Assembly (NCBI GenBank): GCA_037833965.1
Contig: AP031352.1
Span: 6,304,501 to 6,368,500 of the forward strand
Origin: Marchantia polymorpha subsp. ruderalis
Taxonomy: Eukaryota > Streptophyta > Marchantiopsida > Marchantiales > Marchantiaceae
DNA: 64,000 nucleotides
Direction: 5' to 3'
The notes under the pieces were generated by a model that saw only the letters and a list, made by a program, of their open reading frames with translations, made no database searches and was not told the origin of the DNA. This document shows, piece by piece, positions 10,827 through 21,928 of this stretch (the stretch's first letter is position 1; each line of letters starts with the position of its first letter). Made by a program: the position numbers and the translations under genes.

Positions 10827-11232
10827 TGTAATCATCTTCAGTTAGTTGGAACCAAAGTAAAGGGTATTCAAGATTGAGTAGAGTAAATGATAGTGTAATA
10901 TCTACAATGCCACGTCAACAATCCGTGTGTTAGTTAGTATTTTAGTTGGAAACGACATGTCATCAATTCAAGTGTTTATTAGGTAAGGATTGATTGTGGT
11001 AGTTGATGTGTTAGTTGGAAGCAACACATTAGCAATCTGTGTGCTCATTAAGTATATTTGTCATGTCATCAATTCCCTAGTAGTGGATTGGATGGTCGGA
11101 ATGAGATCTTATCTCACTGAACTTGCTAGTAAGAGCTATATAAAGGAGAGGAGAGCCATTCTTGATATCTTGCATCTTCAGAGTTTATGTTTTCATCTTT
11201 TAGTGAGCTTCTCTCTAAATTCTAATGTTACA
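10827..11232. mobile_element. Solo LTR (406 bp) inserted in the HMG-box array, with 5-bp target-site duplication
   Basis: The HMG-box repeat is interrupted in the segment that normally reads TTGGCAATGTAGGA. The insert begins TGTAATCATC and ends TAATGTTACA, so it has TG...CA ends within the 5-bp terminal inverted repeat TGTAA/TTACA. It is flanked by TGTAT on both sides (10822-10826 and 11233-11237). Removing the insert plus one TGTAT restores the normal 208-bp spacing. A TATATAAA box sits at 11137-11144, about 90 bp before the 3' end, as in many plant LTR promoters, which suggests the element reads left to right. There is no internal domain, so it arose by LTR-LTR recombination. It inserted after the array existed. 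Confidence 0.9.
11137..11144 (+). promoter_or_regulatory. TATA box within the solo LTR
   Basis: The sequence is GAGCTATATAAAGGAG, a near-ideal plant TATA element in the right part of the LTR, which would be the U3/R border. It could drive transcription rightwards across the array, antisense to the HMG-box reading direction. Activity is not shown by sequence alone. Confidence 0.5.
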
Positions 11233-13140
11233 TGTATGGATACTTCTCAAATTCAAACATGTCTTTTCATTTTTCTCCTCCAACTTAGCCAACTACGACA
11301 ACATCCTTGACCTCGGTATGATCTTTCTTAAACAACTTATTGAACTCAACAAGAAGATTGGCGAACTCTTTGGTTGGTTTGGATCTTGTAAGCTCACATA
11401 AAATCATCATACTCTTGCTTCTTTTGAATTTTTGTATTGTAGAAAATCTATTCAAATTTGAACATGTATTTCCATTTCTGGTTTTGCCAACCATGACAAG
11501 AATCTTGGTCTCGGAATCTTATTTAAATAATTTCTTAAAATCATAACGAAAGTTGGCGGCTTCTGCAATTGGTTTGGATCTTGTAAGATGACAAAGACTT
11601 ATTTTACTCTTGCTTCTTCTATTTGATCTTAGCAATGTAGGAAGAATTCTAAAATTTAGATATGTCTTTCCATCTCTCTCCTTTGGCTTGCTAACCAGTA
11701 CAAGGTTCTTGGATTTGGGATGCTATTTTAAAATCATCTCTTGAATTCATGAACGTAGTTGGTGGCTTCTTTGGTTGATTTGGGTCTTATAAGCTTACAA
11801 TTGATTTATCATACTTCTGCTTCTTCTAGTGAGTTTTGGCAATGTAGAAATAATTTTCAAATTAAAACATGTCTTATCATTTCTTTCCTCTAGCTTTGCA
11901 AACCATGTTGACATCATTGATTCCTCGATGATCTTCTTTAAATGAGTTTTTAAACTTATCAAGGTAGTTGGTGGACTCTTTGATTAGTTTGCATATTGTA
12001 AGCTAACATAGACTTATCTTACTCTTGCTTTTTTTGTCAAGCCTTGGCAATGTAGAGAGACTTGTCGAATTCATACATGTCTTTTCATTTCTCCTTTGAC
12101 TTTGCCAACCATTGCAATAGTCTTGGCTTCAAGATGATTGATATTCCTTAAAGAGTTCTTGAACTCATCAAGAGAGTTGCTGGGTTCTTCAGTCGATTCG
12201 CGTCTTGTAACCTGGCATACACTTATTGTAATCTTACTTCTTTTGTTGAGATTTGACAATGTAGGGAATTTGAAAGAATTGATATGTCTCTTCATTTCTC
12301 TATTCTGACTTTACCAACCACGGCAATATCATTGATCTCGATATCATACTTTAACAACTTTTTGAACTCATTAAGAAAGTTGGTAAACTCTTTGGTTGAT
12401 TTAAGTTTTGTTAGTTGAAATAAACTTATTTCTCTCTTGGTTTTTCTTTTATCATGGACAATGTAGAAAACCTTGTCAAATTCAGACATATTTTTTCATC
12501 TCTCTTCTTTAGCTTTTCTAACCACAACAACATCCTTGGTTTCGGTATGATCTTCCTTAAACAACTTGTTGAACTCATCAAAGCAAAAGGTATCTTCTTT
12601 GGTTGGTTTGCATCTTGTAAGTTGATATAGACTTATCGTGTTCTTGCTTCTTCTGTTGAGATTTGACATTGTAGTAAGTCTTTTGAAATTCAGACATATC
12701 TTTCGCTTTCTCTACTCCGGCTTTGTTGACAACAATAAAACCATGCGCACGGGGATGATATTTCTTAAACAATCTCTTCAACTCATCAATGCAGTTGGTG
12801 GACTCTTTCATTTGTTTGAGTCTTGTAATCTGATATAGATATATTATATTCTTGCTTCTTCTATTGAGCCTTGGCAAGGTAGAAAACCTTCTCAACTTCG
12901 GACATATCTTTTCATTTGTCTTTGGGATGATCTTCCTTAAACGACTTCTTAAACTCATCAAGAAAGATAGAGAAGATAGTTGATGATATCTTTGGTTGGT
13001 AGAATCTTGTAAGATGACATAGATTTGAAGTACGTTTGCTTTTTTTGTTCAATCTTCACAACGTAGAGAGTCTTTTCAATTTTAGACATGTTTTTCATCT
13101 CTTTTCTTCAGCTTTGCCAATCACGGCATATTCATTTTCA

Positions 13141-16100
13141 TGATTCAATACTATAAAATCTTCAATTTCATGCATTCTTCATCATACATAACTTTTGTTG
13201 TACATTTTATGTTACCTGCCAGAACCAGGTCTCAAACGAAGCACAAGAGATAATGTCACCTTATCATAATCTAACATCTGTCATAGATCAATATTGATTA
13301 GAACTAAGAGGCTTTGCACACAATATGTACTCTAGAAGTGTAAATTAATTGCAATGTTAGAAGAACATCTGTTTCTAAACTATTTCTGCTTGATTATCTC
13401 CAAATATTGTGTTTCTTTTATACTTTTTTTCTTCGTAAGCGGCTCTATATTGACACTCAAGGTTATCTCTTCAAGGCAGAAAGGCGATTAGTAAGATCCA
13501 CAAAAAATCCACCTCTTCTATAGGAGACATGGATTTGCAAGTCCACAAATGATTTAGCACTCCATCAAATTACTACTTTCTTGTTGATGCGTAGTAGTAT
13601 GCTCTTTTGTTTCGATCTAGATAGTGAGAACTATCTATCTCAAGTGATGAATGAAGGACATGTATCACATTGTGAGATATGGCATCTTCCATCGCTTTTT
13701 ACATTCATTTCCCCTTTACTGAACTTCGGCCACTGATCTCTGAGAAGTATATATACATACATGCGCAGATATGTAGGATGGTATTGATACTCGAATCCCA
13801 AACGCGTCCTTCCGGCTCTTGATATAAATGATCCAAATCCGACTTTACAAGCCCAATAAATACGTTCCATGGCTGAAAATATAGTTTCAGATTTCATAAA
13901 TAGTTCTAATGTTCTAATGCAAAAATAAACATGTGAAGTCATCATGAGTAGTTTCATATATGTCCGTTGTATATATATATAGCACTAAGTATGGGAAGAT
14001 TTTCCACATTAAGCCATATCAAACAATCAGGACGTTTTGCACTTGAAGAAAAAGTGCAAGTTTTATTGTGTGGTGAAGAGCATTTAATTAAGGTGACACT
14101 AAAGGGTAAGTTATCTTTTACTTCTTCATGAAATAACCTACTCTGCTCGATCATTCTTCTTTGGAAATACAACTCACTTTTGCACCCTATTGAGCTAAAG
14201 AACACCTGCACTTGCAAAGGAGTCGATGATATTTGAACCTAAATCGGAATGCAACTACTTCAGTTCTGTGTATTTATTGACAATTTGGTATTAGTGTTGA
14301 AGTTTAAAGACTAGAGTAGGTTTAAGGAATTACAATCGTACTTTCGTAATGCAAACCTTGAAGAAAACTTATTGCAATTGCATCTAATACCAAATGGATA
14401 GTAAAACTAATAGGGATACTGAATCAATCATACACTAAGAATTATAAATATTGTACATCGAAATTTTTTGATGGAAAAATATTCCTTTTTTTATATTTAA
14501 AGTATTCAGGTATTACTTGGATTATTTGAACCAGATAAATTAAAATTTAGTTTTAGTGATAAATATGCATGTCGAGCTATGTCAAGGAGGAGAGGGATAT
14601 AGAGAGAGAGCAAAAATCAGACTTGTAATCTATTGATTTTGACCGTGAGTGTGATGTATGAGAGGGCCTTGCACATGGCACATGGAAAGTATTCACAAGT
14701 TCACTCGCATGCGCCATTATTACAGAACGAATCGTCCTTCTCGGAATGCCCCTGACAACAGCAAGATCCCATGCCGCAGGTGATGGTGTTTGCTCCTGCA
14801 GTCTTTCAGCCCACATGTCCTAACGACCCGACGTGCACGGACTGGGCCATGGTGTGCAAGTGATTTCCAGTGCAACGACTCACGCAGTCCTCGAACGCGA
14901 GAGGTCGAATTTCTCAGACCACACTTTCTGGACGAGCAGGAGCAGGATCACAAATCATGTGATCGGACAGACAGGACGAGACAGGCGGCGTCTGGTGTGA
15001 GCAGTACGCAGTCGTTGCTTTCCTTACCATCTGTTCTTCGAGCTGGCGCATCTTTTTACGACAAAAGTATCGAATTTTGCAGGCTTCACATTTAGCTCAT
15101 GCCTTCAGCGTCGTTCCAAGTGTGGACTTTGAAAACGAGCAGCTTGCCAAATGCTCGATGCTCTTCTTCCCACCCCGTCTCAGTACGAGACGACGGACGG
15201 TCAGCTCAGGACGGCTGGATGCGCTTCTGAGTGCTCCTGAGCGAGTGACAACTTGGCAACATCGAGCTCAAGAAGCTCTGGACTGAAGTTCTGGTGCGCT
15301 ATCTTTACAGTTTCGAGACAGGTCATTCCAAGAAACTGCGGGTCAGTTTAACGATGGGCGTTTCGGAACCTCGTAACGGTGGAAGCTTAGAAAACTCGCG
15401 ACGCTGTCGGCTGAGATTCCATACAATCAAAATGAATCATCAAGGTCGTCAACATGAATGAGTACACAAAAATTAACGAAGGTTATGAGTAAACTACAGA
15501 CGTATTTGGGCTTCGGTGTACCTGAAAAATCGAAACAAAGTGTCTAAGAAAGTGAATATTAACGAGAAGCTAGATTTGTGCAAACTAACATAAGCACGGA
15601 ATTTCAGATAGACTCAAATGAGCACGAAGTGGAACATACAACTCACTAATGTAACTCTAGGACGACAGAGGAGAAATTTCCAGTGGTGAGAATAAGTGTC
15701 TTCAATTTGCATATACAAAGGGCACCGAGTGATAAAGCAAAAAGGATGGGAAGACCCCATCGATGACTTTACTATGCATCGGCTTGACTGATGAGCATCT
15801 CTGCCATTACAAGTAAACTGTTCTCATCGGTATTTTACTGCTATGGCTTCAAGATCATAAAGACCCCACAAGCGTTTTGGGTTGACCGATTTTTTGGAGC
15901 GAAGAGGGAGGTTATTGAGGAGGAACTCTTCGAGACTGGTGAGTGTATTTTTCACAGTACGGATTCTACCCTGGAACGAGGTTCTCTGGGAGATTCCAGG
16001 TGTCCACCCGAAATCCATTCACCATCTGCCCTCCGTGTAATGTTTGTTGTCCCTGCAAGTTTCTCTCAAAAGCGTAGCAGCTTGGGGAACTTTATCGAAG

Positions 16101-17952
16101 CTTAGAACGTGACCACAAGCTGAAGAGCTTGTCGTCCACTGGTATTGCTACGTGTGAGCCTACTGCGGACAGCAGTCGCGACCTCCATGTCAAGCAGAGT
16201 GCAATTTCTTAATGTGGTTCCCAATCTCGCTCTTCTTGTAATTACAAGCGGTAAGACTTCGATCTGACTCAAACCTGTGACTAGCCACAGAGACCCGAAG
16301 AAGCGTATTCAAGACCAGGGGTTTAGGATGCAACGTGGCCCCGGAAGGATCAGATTGCAGATGTCGTCTCCACTAGTCCACTTATCGAGCCTTCGTACAC
16401 CGAAAGTCCATAGCCTACCCAATCGCGCGACTCAGATCCTAAGGGCTGGCATCTCACTCGACACAGGCTTGGCAGGAATTTATTGGGTGAATGCGTCCAC
16501 ATAACACCCATGAAACTTAAGAATGAAAGTAAAATGGCATAAGCTGGAGCTGGAGCTGTCAACTTCCCTTAGGCATGGCAATTTCTACAAACTTCCAAAC
16601 TCCATTCACTGTCGTCCCTGGCACTTGGCGCTCCTAGGACAGTAACGAAAGGCCTTGGCTTGTTAACTTCCCGGGCCCTGACTAGTGTCAGCTTTATCGC
16701 TGTCGTGTGAAGTACGACATGTCTTTTAATATCGGTGGGAGTATCCCGGCTTCTGAGGACTGGTGTTTCAATTGATTTGCCTATGCCACTTTCTGTGGGA
16801 TTCCCACCAAAAGTTGTGTCCTGAAATTTGATTCCCAGGTGAGCATATTACGAACAATCCAAGTCTCGAGGAATCTTGCTCCTTCGATACTGTGTTGACT
16901 GCAGTGCCTCAGTGCAACCAGAACCAGGCATGACACTAAAACGGGGTACTCGCGTGCACGATGACGTCTCTTTGCCTGTGATGCTTTCCTCCACTTCCTC
17001 ACAAATCAGAAACAGTTAACTTTTGAAAGTGTTGCAACGAAGGCTGATGAAAACTGCAAGGACTGTAGAACACAGAACTACTTCCATTTCGTTCATTCAG
17101 GACGTGTGACTGGACACGGCGTGGCTTCCTGAATCATAGCACTCACAAACACAATATGCTGTCATACGTGAAACAGCAACGTGACATTTCTCTCAGGTAG
17201 GCTGTGAGAACGACATTCTGATAAAAGTCGTAACCCATAAGTATTTTGAGAATTATTTTCTCGCCCACGATGACAAGTCCGCAACCACATGACATACACA
17301 GAAGATGTGTTTGAGGGCATACCCGAACAAAGGGGCCCCAGTTCGAGATGGACATATTGGTTCAAGTACTGCGAGAGAGTTCCTTGTAAAATGTTCTTAT
17401 GACCATTGTGAGCACCAGAAGATGGACCGAAACCCAAATAATCACTTCATTTGATTTTCGAGTGAAAAGATATTCTGGTTCCACATCCACAGACCAATCC
17501 CATAAGTTAAATGGTAGAGGAACAAGGACGACTGGATATAGTCACGATATGTGGTGAACAAAGATATTTACATTATTCTCTCTGTACCGATAGACGTACT
17601 GTTCTGAGTGTTTTGCAACTTGCAGTAAATGTTACGGCCTGCACCAGCCACAATTCTGCACTTACTGATCGCCACAGCTTGCGTATAAAAACACACTGAG
17701 CAAGCATTGCTGTCCTCACAATCAAACTCGGGTCTCCGAAAGGTTCGTGATGGCAGAATGCATCCTTCACATACTGAGCTCAGGATAATCTTACAGGACC
17801 GAGATGAAGCACATGTGCAGAAGACACATTAATGGTGAAGAATCTAAATGTACAACAAGCCCTCTCACTATGACAACAAAATCCCCAGGGCTTCAGGGGT
17901 CCACGGTCAGATGCTCCTGCTCGATGGGATCAAAACTTTCAAAACAACAGAG
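13141..17952. other. Gene-poor intergenic region, no supported gene
   Basis: The part from 13141 to 14580 is AT-rich and 14580-17950 is moderate in GC. Open frames such as 13640-13957, 13954-14217 and 14577-14816 (minus) and 14790-15095 and 15791-16105 (plus) show no recognised motifs and no consistent splice chain. The last 200 bp would hold the 3' end of the MinE transcript. Confidence 0.4.
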
Positions 17953-19052
17953 TCATGCCTGTCCTTCTAGGCCGTCAGTCTGGTACTCCAGTTTCAGATC
18001 CAAAGTTCGGAACTCCTCAGAAAGTGCTACGCATTGAAGCTCCCGGCTGTATTCCTGGTACTCAGGCTTCACTCTCCGCACCGGCACCGTCACAGAGTAC
18101 ACGGTGCCCAAATCAGGGTCCGAAGAAACCGTGAGCTGGACCTTGTCCTCCGATTCTATTTCCACGAAGTCCGAGAGAGCTCCGACGATGTTGTTCACAA
18201 TCCGCCTCTTGGCTTCATCGTTCACGGAACACCGATCGGAAATCAGAATCATTTTCAGACGTTGTTTGGCGATCTCCGCATTGGAGCTCGACCTTCGCTT
18301 ACTAGGAAAGAGAATGGTCCAGGCCCGAACTAATCTGTCGAAGAAATTTTGTGACTCATCGTCCCCTAGAAGGTCTCGGGCATGAGCAGCAAAAGCGACC
18401 TCGTCCGATACACTCTGCTGGTCATCAGCGAGAGCTTGGCATCGGAACGAAGATTTTGAGCCGGTAGAAGAACCCTCGGCGTTCGCCCCCGACTGGTAAC
18501 AAACCAGAGAACTCCAACCCGCGTTCCTCCTTTCCTTGCTGAAAGAAACTCGACTGGGCCGCTTGGAATTTCGACTATCCTGAAAAGAACCCCGAACCCG
18601 AATCAGAAACAAGGAAAACTGGCAAATCACAAGGAGATGCAACGACGAGAGCAAACGTCACCGAAAAAAGCTCATCTCTCCTCTAGCAGCCACAATTGGA
18701 GTCCATCTCCACGACGGCTAAGCAACCCGACTCAGCCCGACATATCCAAATCGACGAGATAATGGGTGATCGCCAGGGCTAGAATTCATCTCTACATCGA
18801 ATCCAATCATGAACCCTTTTGGCTCGTCCTCTTGGCTAGAATCAGCGTTTCACGATGTGGTCCCCCGCCCTTTCCTCTCGGGTCACATCAAATCCTTGCC
18901 CATCCCTCACACCCGACCTCGGCATGTCCTTTCATCCTTACCTTGGAAGCACAGAAGCCACCGAGAGGGTAAGCTGCTGTAGAAACTCCTGAGGCCTCCG
19001 GTGCTGCTCCATGAGCAGCCCAGTGCACAGCTCTGGCCGTGAGGCCGCTCAT
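17953..19052 (-). CDS. MINE1: Plastid division topological specificity factor MinE
   Basis: Exon 1 is 19052-18942: 37 codons (MSGLTARAVHWAAHGAAPEA...) with transit-peptide composition, ending CCAAG before GTAAGG. Exon 2 is 18579-17953 after TTCTTTTCAG. The junction is phase 0, giving 245 aa. Residues about 38-113 are a Ser-rich plastid-targeting and linker region. Residues 115-211 are MinE: NFFDRLVRAWTILFP, SNAEIAKQRLKMILISDR, DEAKRRIVNNIVGALSDFVE, then the beta-strand part SVTVPVRRVKPEY. The family's MinD-binding and topological-specificity segments are both present, and the C-terminal extension after residue 211 is usual for plants. MinE acts with MinD on the inner plastid envelope to confine FtsZ-ring placement to the middle of the chloroplast. 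It is divergently arranged with the ELIP-like gene about 1 kb away. No damage is seen. Confidence 0.93.
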
Positions 19053-20075
19053 TTTCGCGCAATCCTTCGCTCAATCGGAGGTCGTTCCGCTGGAGCCGAG
19101 GTGCTGGAGCTCTGCGGGCTCGCACAGCACAAGAATCCGACCTCGAAACGGCCTCGCCCTCCTCCCGCGATCGAGCAATCGACCGATCTTGGCACCGATT
19201 GCGCAGCAGTCCGTCCACTGCTCGCCTCGCTCCTCCTCTGCCCTCGCCTCGTCTTCTGCTGCAGCGCAACTCCCCGCCGTTTCCCCCCACAGTCCCCGCC
19301 CCAGCCCCGCGCATGTGCTACCCTGACCGCAGGCCAACCCCGGCTCTCACTCCGGTTCAAACCACCCGCGGGTCGTCCGCCCCCACAGTCGCCTCCGAGG
19401 TCGAGCGAACTGCACACGTGTCGGCGTCTGCGCCACTTCTGCGGATACCGTCTTCGGGGTCCACGATGGCCAAAGGAAGGCTAAGACATGTCATCCCGCC
19501 ATGACAAATAATCTCGTTTCCCTAAGGTTAACCCCGACTGCGATTAGCCTTGAGGTTTATTCCAGCGGGTTTAGTGGAAGCGGAACGCAGACCGCGGCGG
19601 GAAAAGTTTTCGGAACGCGCTTTAGCATTATGACACGTAGGATCTTTTGTTTGACCGATGGCTGCCGGCACTTGGCGGCAGCTGCAGAGCCTGCTGATTG
19701 GCCCGCTTGTGGGTTAAGATGGCGCCTGCGGGTGCTGACTGTGGTCGATCGCGAGCCTCGACGATCACGACTATGGAGGGCTGAAGGTTAGGACCGTGGT
19801 TAGAGTTAAGCTCGGTGTGATTAGTCGTCGGGTTTGCGGTCGAGTCTGTGATGCGGCGACGGAAGTCGGAGTGCGGTAGGGGCGGGAGGTGATTGCGATC
19901 CCACAATTCTTGAGGTCCACAACTTTCGAGCCAGTTCTCGTGCTCGTGCTCGTGCTCTTGGTGACAATTGTGGAGAGAATTCGAGCGGAGGGGTCGGGGT
20001 CGGGGTCCGTGCCCTTGAGGTTTCTTCGGATTCGCGAGTGGCCAGGTGATCGATTTTTATCGGAAATTGGACGAG
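19053..20075. promoter_or_regulatory. Shared upstream region of two divergent plastid-protein genes
   Basis: The start codons of MinE (minus) and the ELIP-like gene (plus) are about 1 kb apart, so this GC-rich stretch must hold both promoters and leaders. It contains a G-box at 19415-19420 and a G-rich run of three GGGG tracts at 19990-20005, close to the ELIP-like start. No clear TATA element is seen for either gene. The many long frames here on both strands follow from high GC content and low stop frequency. Confidence 0.55.
19415..19420. promoter_or_regulatory. G-box (CACGTG) in the MinE/ELIP-like intergenic region
   Basis: The core is CACGTG in the context GCACACGTGTCGG, an extended palindromic form. 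G-boxes bind bZIP and bHLH factors such as HY5- and PIF-type proteins, which are known to control light-induced genes including ELIPs. It sits about 360 bp from the MinE start and 660 bp from the ELIP-like start. Occupancy is inference. Confidence 0.45.
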
Positions 20076-21928
20076 ATGGCTTCAGGGTTGCGATTGCAAG
20101 CTCCTTCTGCAGCGAGTGGTCTTTGCGGGAAGTCTGTCGGTGATTTCGAAGGTCGGGGCAATGCTTCTTTCTCCAGGAGTGGCATCTTTGGGGAAAATGT
20201 GCTCGCCAATGTATGTCGCTCTGTTCCTAGCAAGGGCGGACGTGGTGCTGCTGCCTCCCCAGGTCTCGCTTGCGTCGCAATGGTAATTATACCCGTCTGT
20301 CTCTCTTGCGTGATGTCGTCGATCAGTGCACAAACCATGTAAAACTGTTTGCATCTTTTTATGTAGGCCCTCAATGCACAGGAATACTCGCAATTTTTCT
20401 GTCAAACTATAGTTGTCTTCTTAATGCGTTCGTTGAAATTCAGCTTGGACTCATGACAAAGTAGTCAACTTGGAATTGTCTTCGCCTTAAATTCTTTTGC
20501 TTGCACACGCATCAGCATCTACTTGTACCTAGAAACTGTTTGTGGAGTCATGTGATCACGATCGCTGCTATCGTTTTGAGAGACGTCGAACTGCTTCGTG
20601 CAACGCTGACATGGTGATGTACTGCGCACAGTTGAATATTCGGGCTGCCATTTGGTCTGGTATCTGTACTGAAAACACGCTCGATTACTCGTACTTGATT
20701 CTAATCCGCGATGATCAGAACAGACAGGACGATCATCGAGAACGGTTTGGAGTTTCATCGGTTTTAGTAGGAAATGAATGCCTGCTAGTCACATAAATTT
20801 ACACTATGTTGTGTTGACTTTGAGTAAGACTGCCTGATTGGAGCCTTCGGTAAAGGCTGGAGAAAATTGTCTTCAGTTCTCGAGTATGCTTCATTGACCT
20901 TGTTCCACTACGGGAACCTGATCATTTGCCAGTGTATGGTGATCATATCGGTGATGAATGGACTAGAATTAGCTTGGTAAACGCCAGGATCTCTTGCTGA
21001 AGGCACGAGTTTTGCTATTGAGACCGCCTCTGGACAACCATCTACCGCAGTTTACTCATACAAAACTCTTATGTACTTGCGACTTGTACAGTTATGGTGG
21101 TCAGATGCTTCATTAAAACTACAACCAAGATGGCAGGTCAGTATCTGGCGCATATTTTCATCTTTGTAAATCGTTAAACGTATGGTAGCCCTCTATTTCT
21201 TCCCGGCATGACTTGTTTAACTACGTTAGCGAATTTTTATATTCAGCAGGAAAGTCTAGTGAAGCTTTTTGGTTATGGTGATAGTCGTGACAGCGAGTGT
21301 GGTGGTTTGCAGAAGGTACATCTTATGCGACTCGAGAAACTGAAGGCGGGTAATGTTTCCAAGGACGTTCTGGAAGACGATGTCGAGATTGAATTTATAT
21401 GGAAGTTGACAGAGCTGGCAAAGTCCAAGACAAAGCAGTTGATTTCAGCCGGCTTAACACCAGAAATGGTTGTAGGCCGGGCAGCTATGCTTGGATTTCT
21501 CGCTGCAACAACTGTAGAGTTTGAGACGGGAAAAAGTGTCTTACAACAGCTAACAATCAGGTGAGAATTCAAGTTAATGTTATGGAGTAGCATCCATACT
21601 CGCATGTCAATCATTATCTTCAAAGATTTTGAAGCTGTTAGTGCTCTTAATACTTAACGGGAGTAATGGAATGCTTCGTTTTAACTCATCTTTTTTTATG
21701 TATTTTGTACGCAGGGGTGAACTGGCGTCTGCTGTCGTTGTCGTAACAGTGGCGTTGATGTCTTTACTTATGCACGAGAACAACTCAAAGGAGAATGGTT
21801 CTTCCGCACCGTTCAATCCGTTTGGATTGTTTACTCCTACAGCTGAACGTCTCAACGGTCAGGCAGCCATGCTAGGCTTTGTCCTTCTGGTCGCCATTGA
21901 GTCAGCGAAAGGAAGTGCATTGTTTTAA
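20076..21928 (+). CDS. Three-helix ELIP-like (light-harvesting-like) thylakoid protein
   Basis: Exon 1 is 20076-20282: 69 codons with transit-peptide composition, MASGLRLQAPSAASG..., ending before GTAATT. Exon 2 is 21247 (or 21250)-21560, ending before GTGAGA. Exon 3 is 21715-21928 after TTGTACGCAG. Phases match, giving about 244 aa. The first helix, at residues about 142-160, contains the chlorophyll-binding-type motif EMVVGRAAMLGF. A second hydrophobic helix covers about 175-193. The third, EIxxN-like AERLNGQAAMLGFVLL, covers about 218-235, and the protein ends in SALF. Two LHC-type motif helices flanking a plain helix are the ELIP layout. ELIPs bind pigments and protect thylakoids under high light. 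The segment between the transit peptide and helix 1 (residues 70-140) is longer and more charged than I would expect. A member of another LIL subgroup is possible. Confidence 0.8.

Larger units (their letters stand above)
8740..13140 (-). repeat. Tandem array of about 20 degenerate HMG-box (HMGB-type) units, period about 208 bp
   Basis: Aligning by eye on one motif (plus strand TTGCTTCTTCTGTTGA, minus strand encoding QQKKQEYDKS) gives copies near 8819, 8967, 9171, 9389, 9597, 9805, 10014, 10222, 10427, 10602, 10796, 11415, 11610, 11817, 12025, 12234, 12437, 12644, 12852 and 13036. Spacing is mostly 203-209 bp once the inserted LTR is subtracted. On the minus strand each unit reads as a plant HMGB HMG box in the order DEFKKSFKEDH, VVVGKAGGEKW, DMSEFEK, YIAKAQQKKQEYDKS. 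HMGB proteins bend DNA non-sequence-specifically in chromatin. Most units carry frameshifts or stops and share a short deletion removing the AFFIF helix-1 start. The longest frame is 127 codons (12961-12578). No start exon or acidic tail was found, so the array is probably non-coding now. Confidence 0.85.

Noticed and set aside
19011..19504. Several overlapping frames up to 157 codons on both strands between MinE and the ELIP-like gene
   Set aside because: All six frames are open at once in GC-rich promoter DNA. Translations are Arg/Pro/Ser-rich without motifs, and MinE exon 1 already accounts for the left end.
19990..20005. Possible G-quadruplex near the ELIP-like start
   Set aside because: Only three GGGG tracts are present, so a standard four-tract quadruplex is not supported.
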